A DNA stretch of 64,000 nt from Pseudolabrys taiwanensis (GTDB lineage: Bacteria; Pseudomonadota; Alphaproteobacteria; Rhizobiales; Xanthobacteraceae). This document shows, piece after piece, positions 47,467 through 56,187 of the stretch (position 1 is the first letter of the stretch; every line of letters starts with the position of its first letter). Position numbers and translations under genes: made by a program. Below the pieces are notes generated by a model. The model saw only the letters and a list, made by a program, of their open reading frames with translations. It was not told where the DNA came from and did not search any database. Where the stretch lies: assembly GCF_003367395.1 (NCBI RefSeq), contig NZ_CP031417.1:3534001-3598000 (forward strand), read 5' to 3'.

Positions 47467-48249
47467 ATGCTTAAAGGCAAGACTGCGCTCATCACCGGAT
47501 CGACATCCGGCATCGGATTGGCGATCGCGCGCGCTTTCGCGAAAGAAGGCGCCAACGTGATGCTCAACGGCTTCGGCGACAAGGATGCGATCGAAAAAGA
47601 ACGCGCCGGGCTGGAGAAGGAATTCGGGATCAAGGCCCGCTATTCGGCCGCCGACATGACCAAGCCCGCCGAGATCGCGGATATGGTGAGCGCGACCGAA
47701 AAGGAGTTCGGCGCTCTCGACATCCTGGTCAACAATGCCGGCATCCAACACGTGGCGAACATCGAGGATTTCCCCGTCGAGAAGTGGGACGCGGTCATCG
47801 CCATCAATCTCTCGTCGTCGTTTCACACCATCCGTGCCGCCATGCCCGGCATGAAGAAACGCAAATGGGGCCGCATCATCAACATCGCTTCGGCGCATGG
47901 TTTGGTCGCGAGCACGCAGAAGGTCGCTTACGTCGCGGCCAAGCACGGCCTGGTCGGCATGACCAAGGTGGTGGCAATGGAAGCGGCGAACGACGGCGTC
48001 ACCTGCAATGCCATCTGCCCCGGCTGGGTGCTCACACCGCTGGTGCAAAAGCAGATCGACGATCGCGCCAAGGCGTCGGGCAAGAGCGTGCGCGATGAAG
48101 AGATCGCGCTGCTCTCCGAGAAGCAGCCGATGCACAAGTTCACCAAGCCGGAGAATATCGGCGCCCTCGCCGTGTTCCTGGCGGGCGACGCGGCCGAGAG
48201 CATCACCGGCTCGGCCTATTCGATCGACGGCGGCTGGGTCGCGCAGTGA
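47467..48249 (+). CDS. bdhA: 3-hydroxybutyrate dehydrogenase
   Basis: A 260-residue short-chain dehydrogenase that oxidises 3-hydroxybutyrate to acetoacetate when PHB is degraded. The NAD motif is TGSTSGIG (10-17). Catalytic residues lie in NIASAHGLVAS and YVAAKHGL. QHVANIEDFPVEKWD and the closing YSIDGGWVAQ match BDH. Followed by a patatin gene, possibly a partner in PHB or lipid breakdown. Confidence 0.95.
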   Translation: MLKGKTALITGSTSGIGLAIARAFAKEGANVMLNGFGDKDAIEKERAGLEKEFGIKARYSAADMTKPAEIADMVSATEKEFGALDILVNNAGIQHVANIEDFPVEKWDAVIAINLSSSFHTIRAAMPGMKKRKWGRIINIASAHGLVASTQKVAYVAAKHGLVGMTKVVAMEAANDGVTCNAICPGWVLTPLVQKQIDDRAKASGKSVRDEEIALLSEKQPMHKFTKPENIGALAVFLAGDAAESITGSAYSIDGGWVAQ

Positions 48250-48255
48250 TGGTCG

Positions 48256-48382
48256 GTCGTCCCGGGCGAGCCATAAGCGCGTTCACGCGCGTCTGCGATG
48301 CGCTATGGCGAGACCCGGGACCCAGTACGCCTTGTCCGATCGATAGCCTGCGGCGTAAAGGTCCCCGCCTGCGCGCGGACGC
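48256..48382. repeat. Palindromic intergenic repeat (CGTCCCGGGCGAG type)
   Basis: Outer GTCGTCCCGGGCGAG at the left; then GCGAGACCCGGGACCCAGTACGC, and TGCGGCGTAAAGGTCCCCGC towards the right. Related to 53460-53557 and 54708-54801. It lies between bdhA and the patatin gene. Confidence 0.75.
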
Positions 48383-48388
48383 CGCCGC

Positions 48389-49480
48389 ATGATCGACATC
48401 ATCTCGCGCGCCCTCCGCGGCAACAGACGCAAAGCCACGGGGCCGAACGGCGAAAAGCGCATCAATCTCGCATTGCAAGGCGGCGGCGCGCACGGCGCTT
48501 TCACCTGGGGTGTGCTCGATTATCTTCTGGAAGATGGCCGCCTTCTCGTCGAAGGCATTTCCGGCACGTCGGCCGGCGCCGTCAACGCCGTGATGCTGGC
48601 CGATGGCCTCAAGCGCGGCGGACCCGACGAAGCGCGCAAACGGCTGGCCGATTTCTGGCAGGCAGCGAGCTTGGGCGGCGACCTGCCGCCCCTTCAGCGC
48701 ACGGTGCTCAACCGGCTGTTTTCGCTATTGCCCGGCGAGGGCCTGCCGACCTTCGACTGGCTCAGCAACTGGTCGCGCTATCTTTCGCCTTACGATCTCA
48801 ATCCGCTCAACATCAATCCGCTCAAGGATCTGATCGAGCGCTTCGTCGATTTCGATGGCCTGCGTGCCGACACGCGCCAGCTCTTCATCGCCGCCACCAA
48901 TGTGCAGACCGGCAAGCTGCATATCTTCCCGCGCGACAAGATCTCCGCCGAAGCGGTGATGGCATCGGCCTGCCTGCCGGCGGTGTTCCGCGCGGTCGAG
49001 ATCGACGGTGTGCCCTATTGGGACGGCGGCTATCTCGGCAATCCGGTATTGTTTCCCTTCTTCCGTACCACCGACACCGAGGACGTGCTGATCGTTCAGA
49101 TCAATCCGCTGGTGCGCAAGAAGGTACCGACCACGACCCGCGATATCGTCGCGCGCGTCAACGAGATCACCTTCAATTCGGCGCTGATGGCGGAACTGCG
49201 CGCGATCGAGTTCGTCAACCGGCTGATCGAACAGAAGCGGCTGCCGCGCGGCACCGGCGAGAACGAGTACCGCCAGATCAAAGTCCATCGCATCGTGCTC
49301 GAGGGCCTCGGCGAACGTTTCGCCGGCGCAAGCAAGCTGCGCAACGACTACGAATCGTTCGAGCTGCTGCGCAAGCTGGGCGAGCGTGCGGCGCGCCGCT
49401 TCCTCGACGCCCATTACGACAATATCGGCGTGCGTTCGAGCATCGATCTCAAGTCGGAACTCGTGTCGGAGGGAGCATAG
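48389..49480 (+). CDS. Patatin-like phospholipase
   Basis: A 363-residue patatin. The oxyanion loop is QGGGAHGAF, the nucleophile serine is in GTSAGAVNA, and the catalytic Asp is in WDGGYLGNP. The family forms a Ser-Asp dyad and hydrolyses acyl esters. Position after bdhA suggests lipid or PHB-related turnover, but this is inferred. No signal peptide is seen. Confidence 0.93.
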   Translation: MIDIISRALRGNRRKATGPNGEKRINLALQGGGAHGAFTWGVLDYLLEDGRLLVEGISGTSAGAVNAVMLADGLKRGGPDEARKRLADFWQAASLGGDLPPLQRTVLNRLFSLLPGEGLPTFDWLSNWSRYLSPYDLNPLNINPLKDLIERFVDFDGLRADTRQLFIAATNVQTGKLHIFPRDKISAEAVMASACLPAVFRAVEIDGVPYWDGGYLGNPVLFPFFRTTDTEDVLIVQINPLVRKKVPTTTRDIVARVNEITFNSALMAELRAIEFVNRLIEQKRLPRGTGENEYRQIKVHRIVLEGLGERFAGASKLRNDYESFELLRKLGERAARRFLDAHYDNIGVRSSIDLKSELVSEGA

Positions 49481-49527
49481 CGTTCCCACCTTCGCGGGGC
49501 CGACAATGACCGTGCTATTCTTCGACC

Positions 49528-50076
49528 ATGCCCCACCCCACCGCCACGATCGGCAACACGCAACTCGATATCGTCGTCGCCGACATCACCACGCTCGACG
49601 TCGATGCCATCGTCAACGCCGCCAACCGCTCCCTGCTCGGTGGCGGCGGCGTCGACGGCGCGATCCACCGCGCTGCAGGGCCGCAATTGCTCGATGAGTG
49701 CCGCACGCTCGGCGGCTGCGACACCGGCGACGCCAAAATCACGCGCGGCTATCGGCTAAAAGCGCGCCATGTGATCCATGCCGTGGGACCGGTGTGGAAC
49801 GGCGGCGGTCGCCATGAAGACGCGCTGCTGGCGAGCTGCTATCGCACGGCGCTCGATCTCGCCGCGCAGCACCGGCTCGCGTCGGTTGCCTTCCCGGCTA
49901 TCTCGACCGGCGTCTATCGTTTTCCGGGGGAGCGGGCCGCGCGCATCGCCGTCGAAACAGTGGCATCGGTGGTTGCCACGCAGCCGCGGGGGCTCGCCCG
50001 CGCGATCTTCTGCTGCTTCTCTGAGGACAGCGCCGCCCATCACACGGCGGCCATCGCCGCGTTAGGGCTGGCTTAA
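49528..50076 (+). CDS. Macrodomain protein, O-acetyl-ADP-ribose deacetylase type
   Basis: A 182-residue single macrodomain. [20 protein letters not shown] is the ADP-ribose loop with the catalytic-site Asn and Asp, and [20 protein letters not shown] is the second loop. Such proteins (YmdB type) remove O-acetyl from ADP-ribose or mono-ADP-ribose from proteins. It follows the patatin gene by 47 bp and has no toxin partner nearby. Confidence 0.93.
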   Translation: MPHPTATIGNTQLDIVVADITTLDVDAIVNAANRSLLGGGGVDGAIHRAAGPQLLDECRTLGGCDTGDAKITRGYRLKARHVIHAVGPVWNGGGRHEDALLASCYRTALDLAAQHRLASVAFPAISTGVYRFPGERAARIAVETVASVVATQPRGLARAIFCCFSEDSAAHHTAAIAALGLA

Positions 50077-50205
50077 CCCTCTTTCGTCGGCGTCATGGGC
50101 GGCAGCCATGCCCTTGGCCGACCTTCTCCCGGGCCGGGGAAAGAGCCAAACACCTCAAGCCCCCAAAGGGCGCCCCGTCTGCGCGATTGTTCCTCCATTA
50201 ACAAC

Positions 50206-50256
50206 TTAGGATCATCCTAAAGGACTATTGTACTTATTATAAGCGTGCTTATTATA
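50206..50256 (+). promoter_or_regulatory. marR promoter and operator palindromes
   Basis: TTAGGATCATCCTAA (50206-50220) is a perfect 7-bp inverted repeat. Just downstream is TTGTAC (50228-50233), a 16-base spacer and TATTAT (50250-50255). ATAAGCGTGCTTAT, a second perfect palindrome, lies between the -35 and -10. The start codon is at 50282. Autorepression by the MarR protein through either palindrome is a reasonable inference. Confidence 0.6.
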
Positions 50257-50281
50257 TCGAGGCTGATAAAGAGTTAGGCCC

Positions 50282-50761
50282 ATGCCAAAGTTCCCGATCG
50301 AGCGCGAAATTGCCTTTGCTCTCAAGGACGTATCCCGGATGCTGGCGACCTATGCCGACCAGCAGGGACGCGACTTTGGGATTTCGAGTGCGCAGTGGAG
50401 CGTGCTGGTCCGGCTGGATCGAAGCGAGGGTCTCAAGCAGTCCGAACTCGCCGAGTTGCTCGACCTCCAGCCGATTTCGCTCACCCGTCTGCTCGACCGT
50501 CTCGCCGACAATGGCCTGATCGAACGCCGCGCGGATCCGAATGATCGCCGCGCCAACCGCCTTTATCTGACGCCGGCTGCTCGCCCGATGCTGGAGCAAC
50601 TCGGCGAACTCAGCAAACGCCTGATGGAAACCGTGCTGGACGGACTCGGCGCCGAATCGCGTGAGCGGCTCGCGCGCGATCTCAACGTCTTGAAGGACAA
50701 CCTTCGCGCCGCCATCAACCGCAACGCCCAACCGCAAACCAACAAAGTTCTCATATCATGA
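50282..50761 (+). CDS. MarR family transcriptional regulator
   Basis: A 159-residue winged-helix protein. SSAQWSVLVRLDRSEGLKQS precedes the recognition helix region (ELLDLQPISLTRLLDRLADN); the wing is RRADPNDRRANRLYLT, a MarR hallmark (DxRxxxxxLT). It overlaps the emrA-like gene by ATGA, so the regulator and the pump are one operon and the regulator presumably represses it until a toxic ligand binds. Confidence 0.95.
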   Translation: MPKFPIEREIAFALKDVSRMLATYADQQGRDFGISSAQWSVLVRLDRSEGLKQSELAELLDLQPISLTRLLDRLADNGLIERRADPNDRRANRLYLTPAARPMLEQLGELSKRLMETVLDGLGAESRERLARDLNVLKDNLRAAINRNAQPQTNKVLIS

Positions 50762-51903
50762 GTGACAAAGCCCTGAAGGTCGTTCCCCAGCCGGAGGCGA
50801 AGTCGGCGCCCGAAAGCGAGGCCGATACTTCCGCCCAGAGTGGCGCGGCGCCACGCATGGACCGCAAGCGCCTGCGCATGATCCTGCTGATCGTGCTGCC
50901 GCTGATCGCGGTTCTGGCGGGCATCGGCATTTATCTGACCGGCGGCCGCTACATCTCCACCGACAATGCGTATGTCGGCGCCCAGAAAGTGCTGATCACG
51001 CCCGACATCGCCGGCAAGATCGTGCGTGTCGCCGTGCGCGAAGGCCAGCACGTCAAGCCGGGCGACGAACTTTTCACGCTCGACCAGGTGCCTTTCTCTC
51101 TCGCTCTCGACCAGGCCAAGGCAAAGGTCGATGCCGCGCGCGTGGATTACGAGAAAGCGATGACCAGCCTCAAGTCGCTGCGCAGCATGGCCGACTTGGC
51201 GCAGAAGAGCGTCGAGCTTAAGCAACGCGATCTCGACCGCAAGACCAAGCTCGTTGCCACACAGGCCGGCTCCGCCGCCGACGTCGACACCGCGGCCGCC
51301 TCGCTGGTGACAGCTCAGACGATCGCGCAATTCACCGTCCAGCAGCGCGACACGACGCTGAGCCAGTTGCTCGGCGATCCCGAGCTGCCGCTCGAGCGCT
51401 TCCCGGAGTATGTGCAAGCCAAGGCTGCGCTCGCGGACGCGCAGCGAAACTACGACCACACGATCGTGCGCGCGCCGATCTCCGGCACCGCGACGCAGGT
51501 CGACAACATTCAGATCGGTCGCTTCGTCCCCGCTGGCACGCCGATCCTCAGCGTCATCGACGATCAGGCGCCGTGGGTGGATGCCAATCCGAAGGAGACG
51601 GACATCACCTATCTCCGCGTCGGGCAGAAGGTGACGCTCGACGTCGACTCCTTCCCGGACCACACCTTCACCGGTCACGTCGTCGCGGTCAGCCCCGGCA
51701 CGGGCGCGCAGTTCTCGATCCTGCCGCCGCAGAACGCGTCGGGCAATTGGGTCAAAGTCGTGCAACGCGTGCCCGTGCGCATCGCCTTCGACAAGGATGA
51801 GGCGATCCGACGTCTGCGCGCCGGCATGAGCGTCAACGTGTCGATCGACACCGGCCATAGCCGCCTGCCGTTCGGTTCCGCCATGGCGAAGGACGCCCAA
51901 TGA
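50758..51903 (+). CDS. EmrA/HlyD-type membrane fusion protein
   Basis: A 381-residue periplasmic adaptor. One membrane helix lies at about residues 41-61 (ILLIVLPLIAVLAGIGIYLT); the barrel-sandwich start ISTDNAYVGAQKV and a coiled-coil hairpin (~110-200) follow, then TIVRAPISGTATQVDNIQIG. It links the inner-membrane pump to an outer-membrane channel; no TolC gene is nearby. Overlaps both neighbours by four bases. Confidence 0.94.
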   Translation: MSDKALKVVPQPEAKSAPESEADTSAQSGAAPRMDRKRLRMILLIVLPLIAVLAGIGIYLTGGRYISTDNAYVGAQKVLITPDIAGKIVRVAVREGQHVKPGDELFTLDQVPFSLALDQAKAKVDAARVDYEKAMTSLKSLRSMADLAQKSVELKQRDLDRKTKLVATQAGSAADVDTAAASLVTAQTIAQFTVQQRDTTLSQLLGDPELPLERFPEYVQAKAALADAQRNYDHTIVRAPISGTATQVDNIQIGRFVPAGTPILSVIDDQAPWVDANPKETDITYLRVGQKVTLDVDSFPDHTFTGHVVAVSPGTGAQFSILPPQNASGNWVKVVQRVPVRIAFDKDEAIRRLRAGMSVNVSIDTGHSRLPFGSAMAKDAQ

Positions 51904-53450
51904 CGGCCGGTTCAGCGATGGCGCCGGGCTTCAGGCGCACGCTGATCACAGTGTGCGCCATGACGGCCACGATCATGCAGGCGCTCGACACGACGATCGC
52001 CAACGTGGCCCTGCCCTATATGCAGGGCTCGTTGTCGGCGTCGCTCGACCAGATCAACTGGGTGCTTACCTCCTACATCGTCGCGGCCGCCATCATGACG
52101 GCGCCGATGGGCTGGCTGTCGGACCGTTTCGGCCGCAAGAAGCTGTTCATCACCTGCGTCTCCGGCTTCACCGTCGCCTCGTTACTCTGCGCTCTCGCCC
52201 AGAACATCGAGCAGATGGTGCTGTTCCGTCTGCTGCAAGGCATGGCCGGCGCTGCGCTGGTGCCGCTGTCCCAATCGGTGCTGCTAGACGCCTATTCGGT
52301 CGAGGAACGCAGCCAGGCGATGGCGATCTGGGGCATCGGCGTGATGCTCGGCCCGATCATGGGCCCGACATTGGGCGCATGGCTCACCGACAATTACTCG
52401 TGGCACTGGGTATTCCTGATCAACCTGCCGATCGGCATCATCACCGTGCTCGGCCTGATGACGTTCATGGACGAGACCGAGACGCAGGGACATCTGCGCT
52501 TCGACTGGTTCGGCTTCATCGCTCTCGCCGTCGGCATCGGCTCGCTGCAGTTGTTGCTCGACCGCGGCGAACAGGTCGGCTGGTTTGACTCCAACGAGAT
52601 CTGGATCGAGGCGATCATCTCGGCGGTCGGCTTCTATTACTTCTTCGCTCATTCGCTGACGACGCCCGAACCCTTCGTCCGCTTCGAGCTGTTCAAGGAC
52701 CGCAACTTTGTCTCGGGCGTCGTGTTCATGGTGGTGATCGGCGTGGTGCTGTTCGGCACCATGGCACTCGTCACGCCGTTCATGCAGAACCTGCTCGGCT
52801 ATCCGATCCAGACCGCGGGCTTTCTACTCGGCTCGCGCGGCATCGGCACGCTGTTGACGATGATGGCGGCGCCGCGGCTGATGCGGCTGATCGAAAGCCG
52901 CTATCTGATCCTAACCGGACTCGCGCTCACCGGCGCGACGCTCTACCACATGACCGCCTTCTCGCTCGACACGACGCAGACCACGATCGTGGTGACGAGC
53001 ATCGTGCAGGGCGTCGGCCTCGGCCTCTTGTTCGTGCCGATCACTTCGGTGGCGTTCACGACCCTGCCCGGCCATCTGCGGACCGGCGGCACCGCCATGC
53101 TGACTCTGGTGCGCAACATCGGCTCCTCGATCGGCATCTCCATGGTGATCGCGCAGCTCACCAGCGGCACGACATACATGCACGCGCGGCTGACAGAGAA
53201 CGTGACGCCCTTCAACAACGCGCTGCAGATGCCGGACGTTGCCGGCACGCTGAACCTGCAAAGCGACACCGGCCGGGCGCTGCTCGACTCAATCGTCACG
53301 CAGCAGGCGAATTTGATCGCCTACCTCAACGACTACAAATTGCTGATGTACCTGACCCTGATCATGATCCCGCTGGTGTGGATCATCGGCACCAGCCGCA
53401 AGCAGGCCACGGGCGGCGCGCATGACGATGAGCCGGTGGTGATCGACTAA
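51900..53450 (+). CDS. EmrB/QacA-type MFS multidrug exporter (DHA2)
   Basis: A 516-residue, 14-helix proton-driven exporter. Motifs include LDTTIANVALPYMQGSL (motif D1), GWLSDRFGRKKLF (motif A) and GVMLGPIMGPTLGAWLTD (motif C). With the MarR and EmrA-like genes it forms a complete inner-membrane efflux operon. Substrates may be hydrophobic drugs or organic acids. Confidence 0.95.
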   Translation: MTAGSAMAPGFRRTLITVCAMTATIMQALDTTIANVALPYMQGSLSASLDQINWVLTSYIVAAAIMTAPMGWLSDRFGRKKLFITCVSGFTVASLLCALAQNIEQMVLFRLLQGMAGAALVPLSQSVLLDAYSVEERSQAMAIWGIGVMLGPIMGPTLGAWLTDNYSWHWVFLINLPIGIITVLGLMTFMDETETQGHLRFDWFGFIALAVGIGSLQLLLDRGEQVGWFDSNEIWIEAIISAVGFYYFFAHSLTTPEPFVRFELFKDRNFVSGVVFMVVIGVVLFGTMALVTPFMQNLLGYPIQTAGFLLGSRGIGTLLTMMAAPRLMRLIESRYLILTGLALTGATLYHMTAFSLDTTQTTIVVTSIVQGVGLGLLFVPITSVAFTTLPGHLRTGGTAMLTLVRNIGSSIGISMVIAQLTSGTTYMHARLTENVTPFNNALQMPDVAGTLNLQSDTGRALLDSIVTQQANLIAYLNDYKLLMYLTLIMIPLVWIIGTSRKQATGGAHDDEPVVID

Positions 53451-53459
53451 TCAAAGCGG

Positions 53460-53557
53460 TCGTTCCGGGCGAGCGCACCGCGCGAGAGCCGGAATCCAGT
53501 ACTCCGTGCCTATCGAACAGCTGCGGCGTACCGGATCCCCGCCTTCGCGTAGACGAC
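53460..53557. repeat. Palindromic intergenic repeat (CGTTCCGGGCGAG type)
   Basis: Starts TCGTTCCGGGCGAGCG, followed by GAGAGCCGGAATCCAGTAC and an inverted GTACCGGATCCCCGC, ending GACGAC. Lies between the emrB-like gene and the convergent CoA transferase gene. Related to 48256-48382 and 54708-54801. Confidence 0.75.
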
Positions 53558-53562
53558 AGAGC

Positions 53563-54684
53563 TCACTTTCCGAACTCCGCCCTCACCCTCTCCGTATGCT
53601 CGCCGAGCGCCGGCACGGCGCCATACGTTCGCGCGTCACCCGCGATCATGGGCGCCGGCGCCGGTGTCGACACCGGACCCGTGGGCGAGCCGACCGTGAG
53701 ACGCCGCAAATGCGGATGCCGGCCCAGCAGCGCCGTATCGTTGACGCGTGCGAACGCGATATCGGCGGCGGCGAGCTTCTGCTCCAGCTCGGCCACATCC
53801 AGGGCCGCGAACGCCTCCGCCACCCGACCGTCGGTCTCGCCGCGGCGCTTCATGCGTTCGACATTCGTGGCGAAAGCGGGATCGGCGGCGAGCGCCTTGT
53901 CGCCCATGACCTTTTCGGCCAACGCGCGCCATTCGCGGTCGTTCTGGATCGAAATCAGGATGTCGGCGTCGTCGCGGCTCTTGAAGACGCCGTAAGGCGA
54001 GATCGAGGGATGCGCGAGGCCGATGCGTTGCGGAGTCTTGCCGCCCTCGTGCTGCAACAGCGGCACCGTCATCCAGTCGGCCATCGAATCGAACATCGAC
54101 ACCGCAATCGCCGCGCCTTCGCCGGTACGGCCACGCGCGATCAGCGCCTCCAGGATCGCCTGATAGGCGTTCATGCCGGTCGCGATATCGACCACCGACA
54201 CGCCGACGCGCGACGCCGTTTCCGGTCCGCCGGTGATGGACGACAGGCCGCTGTCGGCCTGGATCAGGAGGTCATACGCCTTGCGCTGCGCATAAGGTCC
54301 GCTCTCGCCATAGCCGGAGATCGAGCAACAAATGAGCCGCGGATAATCCTTGCGCAGGCGCTCGACTGCGAAGCCGAGCTTAGCCAGCGCACCGGGCTTG
54401 AGGTTCTGCACGAACACGTCGGCCTTGGCGAGCATGGCCTCGAGCAGCGCCTTGTCCTCGGCCCTGCCGATATCGAGCACCACCGATTCCTTGCCGCGAT
54501 TGAGCCAGACGAAGTACGCGCTTTCGCCATGCACCAGATGATCGTAGCCGCGGGCGAAATCGCCTTCCGGCCGCTCGACCTTGATCACCCGCGCGCCGGC
54601 ATCGGCGAGCTGGCAGGTGCAGCGTGGCGCCGCAACGGCTTGTTCGACGGAAACGACGAGGAGGCCTGAGAGGGGGAGAGTCAT
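53563..54684 (-). CDS. CaiB/BaiF family CoA transferase
   Basis: A 373-residue class III CoA transferase from ATG 54684; a GTG four codons upstream is possible. The catalytic Asp is Asp138, in AYDLLIQADSGLSSITG. GARVIKVERPEGDFARGYD and WLNRGKESVVLDI are N-terminal family marks. These enzymes move CoA between carboxylic acids through an enzyme-bound anhydride. The next gene upstream encodes an acyl-CoA dehydrogenase, so an organic acid may be activated and oxidised. Confidence 0.93.
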   Translation of the reverse strand: MTLPLSGLLVVSVEQAVAAPRCTCQLADAGARVIKVERPEGDFARGYDHLVHGESAYFVWLNRGKESVVLDIGRAEDKALLEAMLAKADVFVQNLKPGALAKLGFAVERLRKDYPRLICCSISGYGESGPYAQRKAYDLLIQADSGLSSITGGPETASRVGVSVVDIATGMNAYQAILEALIARGRTGEGAAIAVSMFDSMADWMTVPLLQHEGGKTPQRIGLAHPSISPYGVFKSRDDADILISIQNDREWRALAEKVMGDKALAADPAFATNVERMKRRGETDGRVAEAFAALDVAELEQKLAAADIAFARVNDTALLGRHPHLRRLTVGSPTGPVSTPAPAPMIAGDARTYGAVPALGEHTERVRAEFGK

Positions 54685-54707
54685 TTGAGAACTCACAACA
54701 ATTCACT

Positions 54708-54801
54708 GTCGTCCCGGGCGAGCGAAGCGAGACCCGGGACCCATACGCCGCAGTCTATCGATAGGTCACGGCGTATGGGTCCCCGCCTCCGCGGGGACGA
54801 C
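54708..54801. repeat. Palindromic intergenic repeat (GTCGTCCCGGGCGAGCGAAG type)
   Basis: GTCGTCCCGGG at one end and CGCGGGGACGAC at the other. Inside, GACCCGGGACCCATACGCCG is inverted as CGGCGTATGGGTCCCC, with CTATCGATAG at the centre. It fills the gap between the acyl-CoA dehydrogenase and CoA transferase genes. Confidence 0.8.
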
Positions 54802-54803
54802 GA

Positions 54804-55973
54804 TTAGTAAGACCTCGGCAGCCCGAGCACATGTTCGGCGAGATACGATAGGATCATGTTGGTCGAGATCGGCGCCACTTGATAAAGCCGCGTCTCGCGG
54901 AATTTGCGTTCGACGTCGTATTCCTCGGCGAAGCCGAAGCCGCCATGCGTCTGCACGCACATGTCGGCCGCGGCCCACGACGCGTCCGCCGCCAGAAGCT
55001 TGGCCATATTGGCTTCCGCGCCGATGTCGGCGCCCGCCTCGTATTTGCGCGCCGCCTCGTGCACCATCAATTCGGCTGCGCGCATCTGCGCATATGCCCG
55101 CGCGATCGGAAACTGCACGCCCTGGTTCTTACCGATCGGCCGGCCGAACAGCTCGCGCTCCTTGGCGTAGTTCGTTGCCTTGGCGATGAACCACTTGGCA
55201 TCGCCGATGCACTCGGCCGCGATCAGGATGCGCTCGGCGTTCATGCCGGACAGGATATAGCGAAAGCCCTTGCCTTCCTCGCCGATCAGGTTCTCCGCCG
55301 GCACGCGCAGGTCGTCGAAGAAGATCTGCGTCGTCGCATGGTTCATCATCGTGCGGATGGGCGTGATCGACATGTTGGTGCTTTGCGCCAGCCGCATGTC
55401 GACCAGGAACACCGATAGACCGTCGGTGCGCTTCTGCGCCTGCTCACGCGGTGTCGTGCGCGCGAGCAGTAACATCAGATCGGAATGCTCGGCGCGCGAG
55501 GTCCAGATTTTCTGACCGTTGATAACGTAGTGATCGCCCTCTTTGCGCGCCGTCGTACGGAGCGACAAGGTATCCGTACCGGACGTGGGCTCCGTCACGC
55601 CGAAGGCCTGCAGGCGCAACTCGCCGGTCGCGATCTTCGGCAGATAGCGCTCCTTCTGTGCCGGCGAGCCGTGCCGCAGGATCGTACCCATCGTATACAT
55701 CTGGGCATGGCAGGCCGCGCCGTTGCTGCCGGAGGCATGCACTTCTTCGAGGATCGCCGCGGCGGCGCTGATCGTGAGGCCGCTGCCACCGTATTCTTCC
55801 GGGATCAGCGCGGCGAGATAACCGGCCTCGGTCAGCGCCTTGACGAAGGCGGTCGGATAGGCTCGCTCGCGATCGAGCTCCCGCCAGTAATCGCCGGGAA
55901 ACTTGGCGCACAACGCGCGCACGCTCTCGCGGATATCGGCATAAGGATCGATGTCGGTATGGGGCTTGGTCAT
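54804..55973 (-). CDS. Acyl-CoA dehydrogenase
   Basis: A 389-residue FAD enzyme. LQAFGVTEPTSGTDT and YVINGQKIWTSRAEHSD are FAD/substrate motifs; QTHGGFGFAEEYDVER is near the C-terminus. The usual MCAD catalytic Glu (YEGT) is replaced by YQVAPIST, while Glu247 in NAERILIA aligns with the helix-G base of isovaleryl-CoA and long-chain dehydrogenases. A branched or unusual acyl-CoA is therefore likely. Substrate unknown. Confidence 0.93.
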   Translation of the reverse strand: MTKPHTDIDPYADIRESVRALCAKFPGDYWRELDRERAYPTAFVKALTEAGYLAALIPEEYGGSGLTISAAAAILEEVHASGSNGAACHAQMYTMGTILRHGSPAQKERYLPKIATGELRLQAFGVTEPTSGTDTLSLRTTARKEGDHYVINGQKIWTSRAEHSDLMLLLARTTPREQAQKRTDGLSVFLVDMRLAQSTNMSITPIRTMMNHATTQIFFDDLRVPAENLIGEEGKGFRYILSGMNAERILIAAECIGDAKWFIAKATNYAKERELFGRPIGKNQGVQFPIARAYAQMRAAELMVHEAARKYEAGADIGAEANMAKLLAADASWAAADMCVQTHGGFGFAEEYDVERKFRETRLYQVAPISTNMILSYLAEHVLGLPRSY

Positions 55974-55987
55974 GGGGACCCATTCTT

Positions 55988-56157
55988 GTCATCACCGGGC
56001 CGCCACGCAACCGCGAGTCCCGGTGATCCCGCTTATGCTGCTACAGTGCCTACCTAAGCGGGATGGCATACGCAACTCGGGCCCGCCCGAGTTGCGTCAA
56101 GTCAATATCACCGCGAGTCGGGTAAACCCGACTTGCGGTGACAAGCCCGGCCATGAC
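55988..56157. repeat. Composite palindromic repeat, copy 2 (inverted relative to 7791-7944)
   Basis: Bounded by GTCAT and ATGAC. It has the same parts as copy 1 in reverse order: CACCGC-AGTCGGGT/ACCCGACT-GCGGTG (56109-56140), ACGCAACTCGGGC/GCCCGAGTTGCGT (56070-56082 with 56085-56097), and the block ACAGTGCCTACCTAAGCGGG. In this copy CCCGCTTA and TAAGCGGG pair over the block. The stem 1 ends differ from copy 1 on both arms, yet still pair. Confidence 0.85.
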
Positions 56158-56187
56158 GGAGGTATCGTGAGTGGCACCTTGCGCGGG

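Noticed and set aside
49528..50076. A DarT/DarG-like toxin-antitoxin reading of the macrodomain gene
   Set aside because: No toxin gene lies next to it; length and motifs fit a stand-alone YmdB-type deacetylase.
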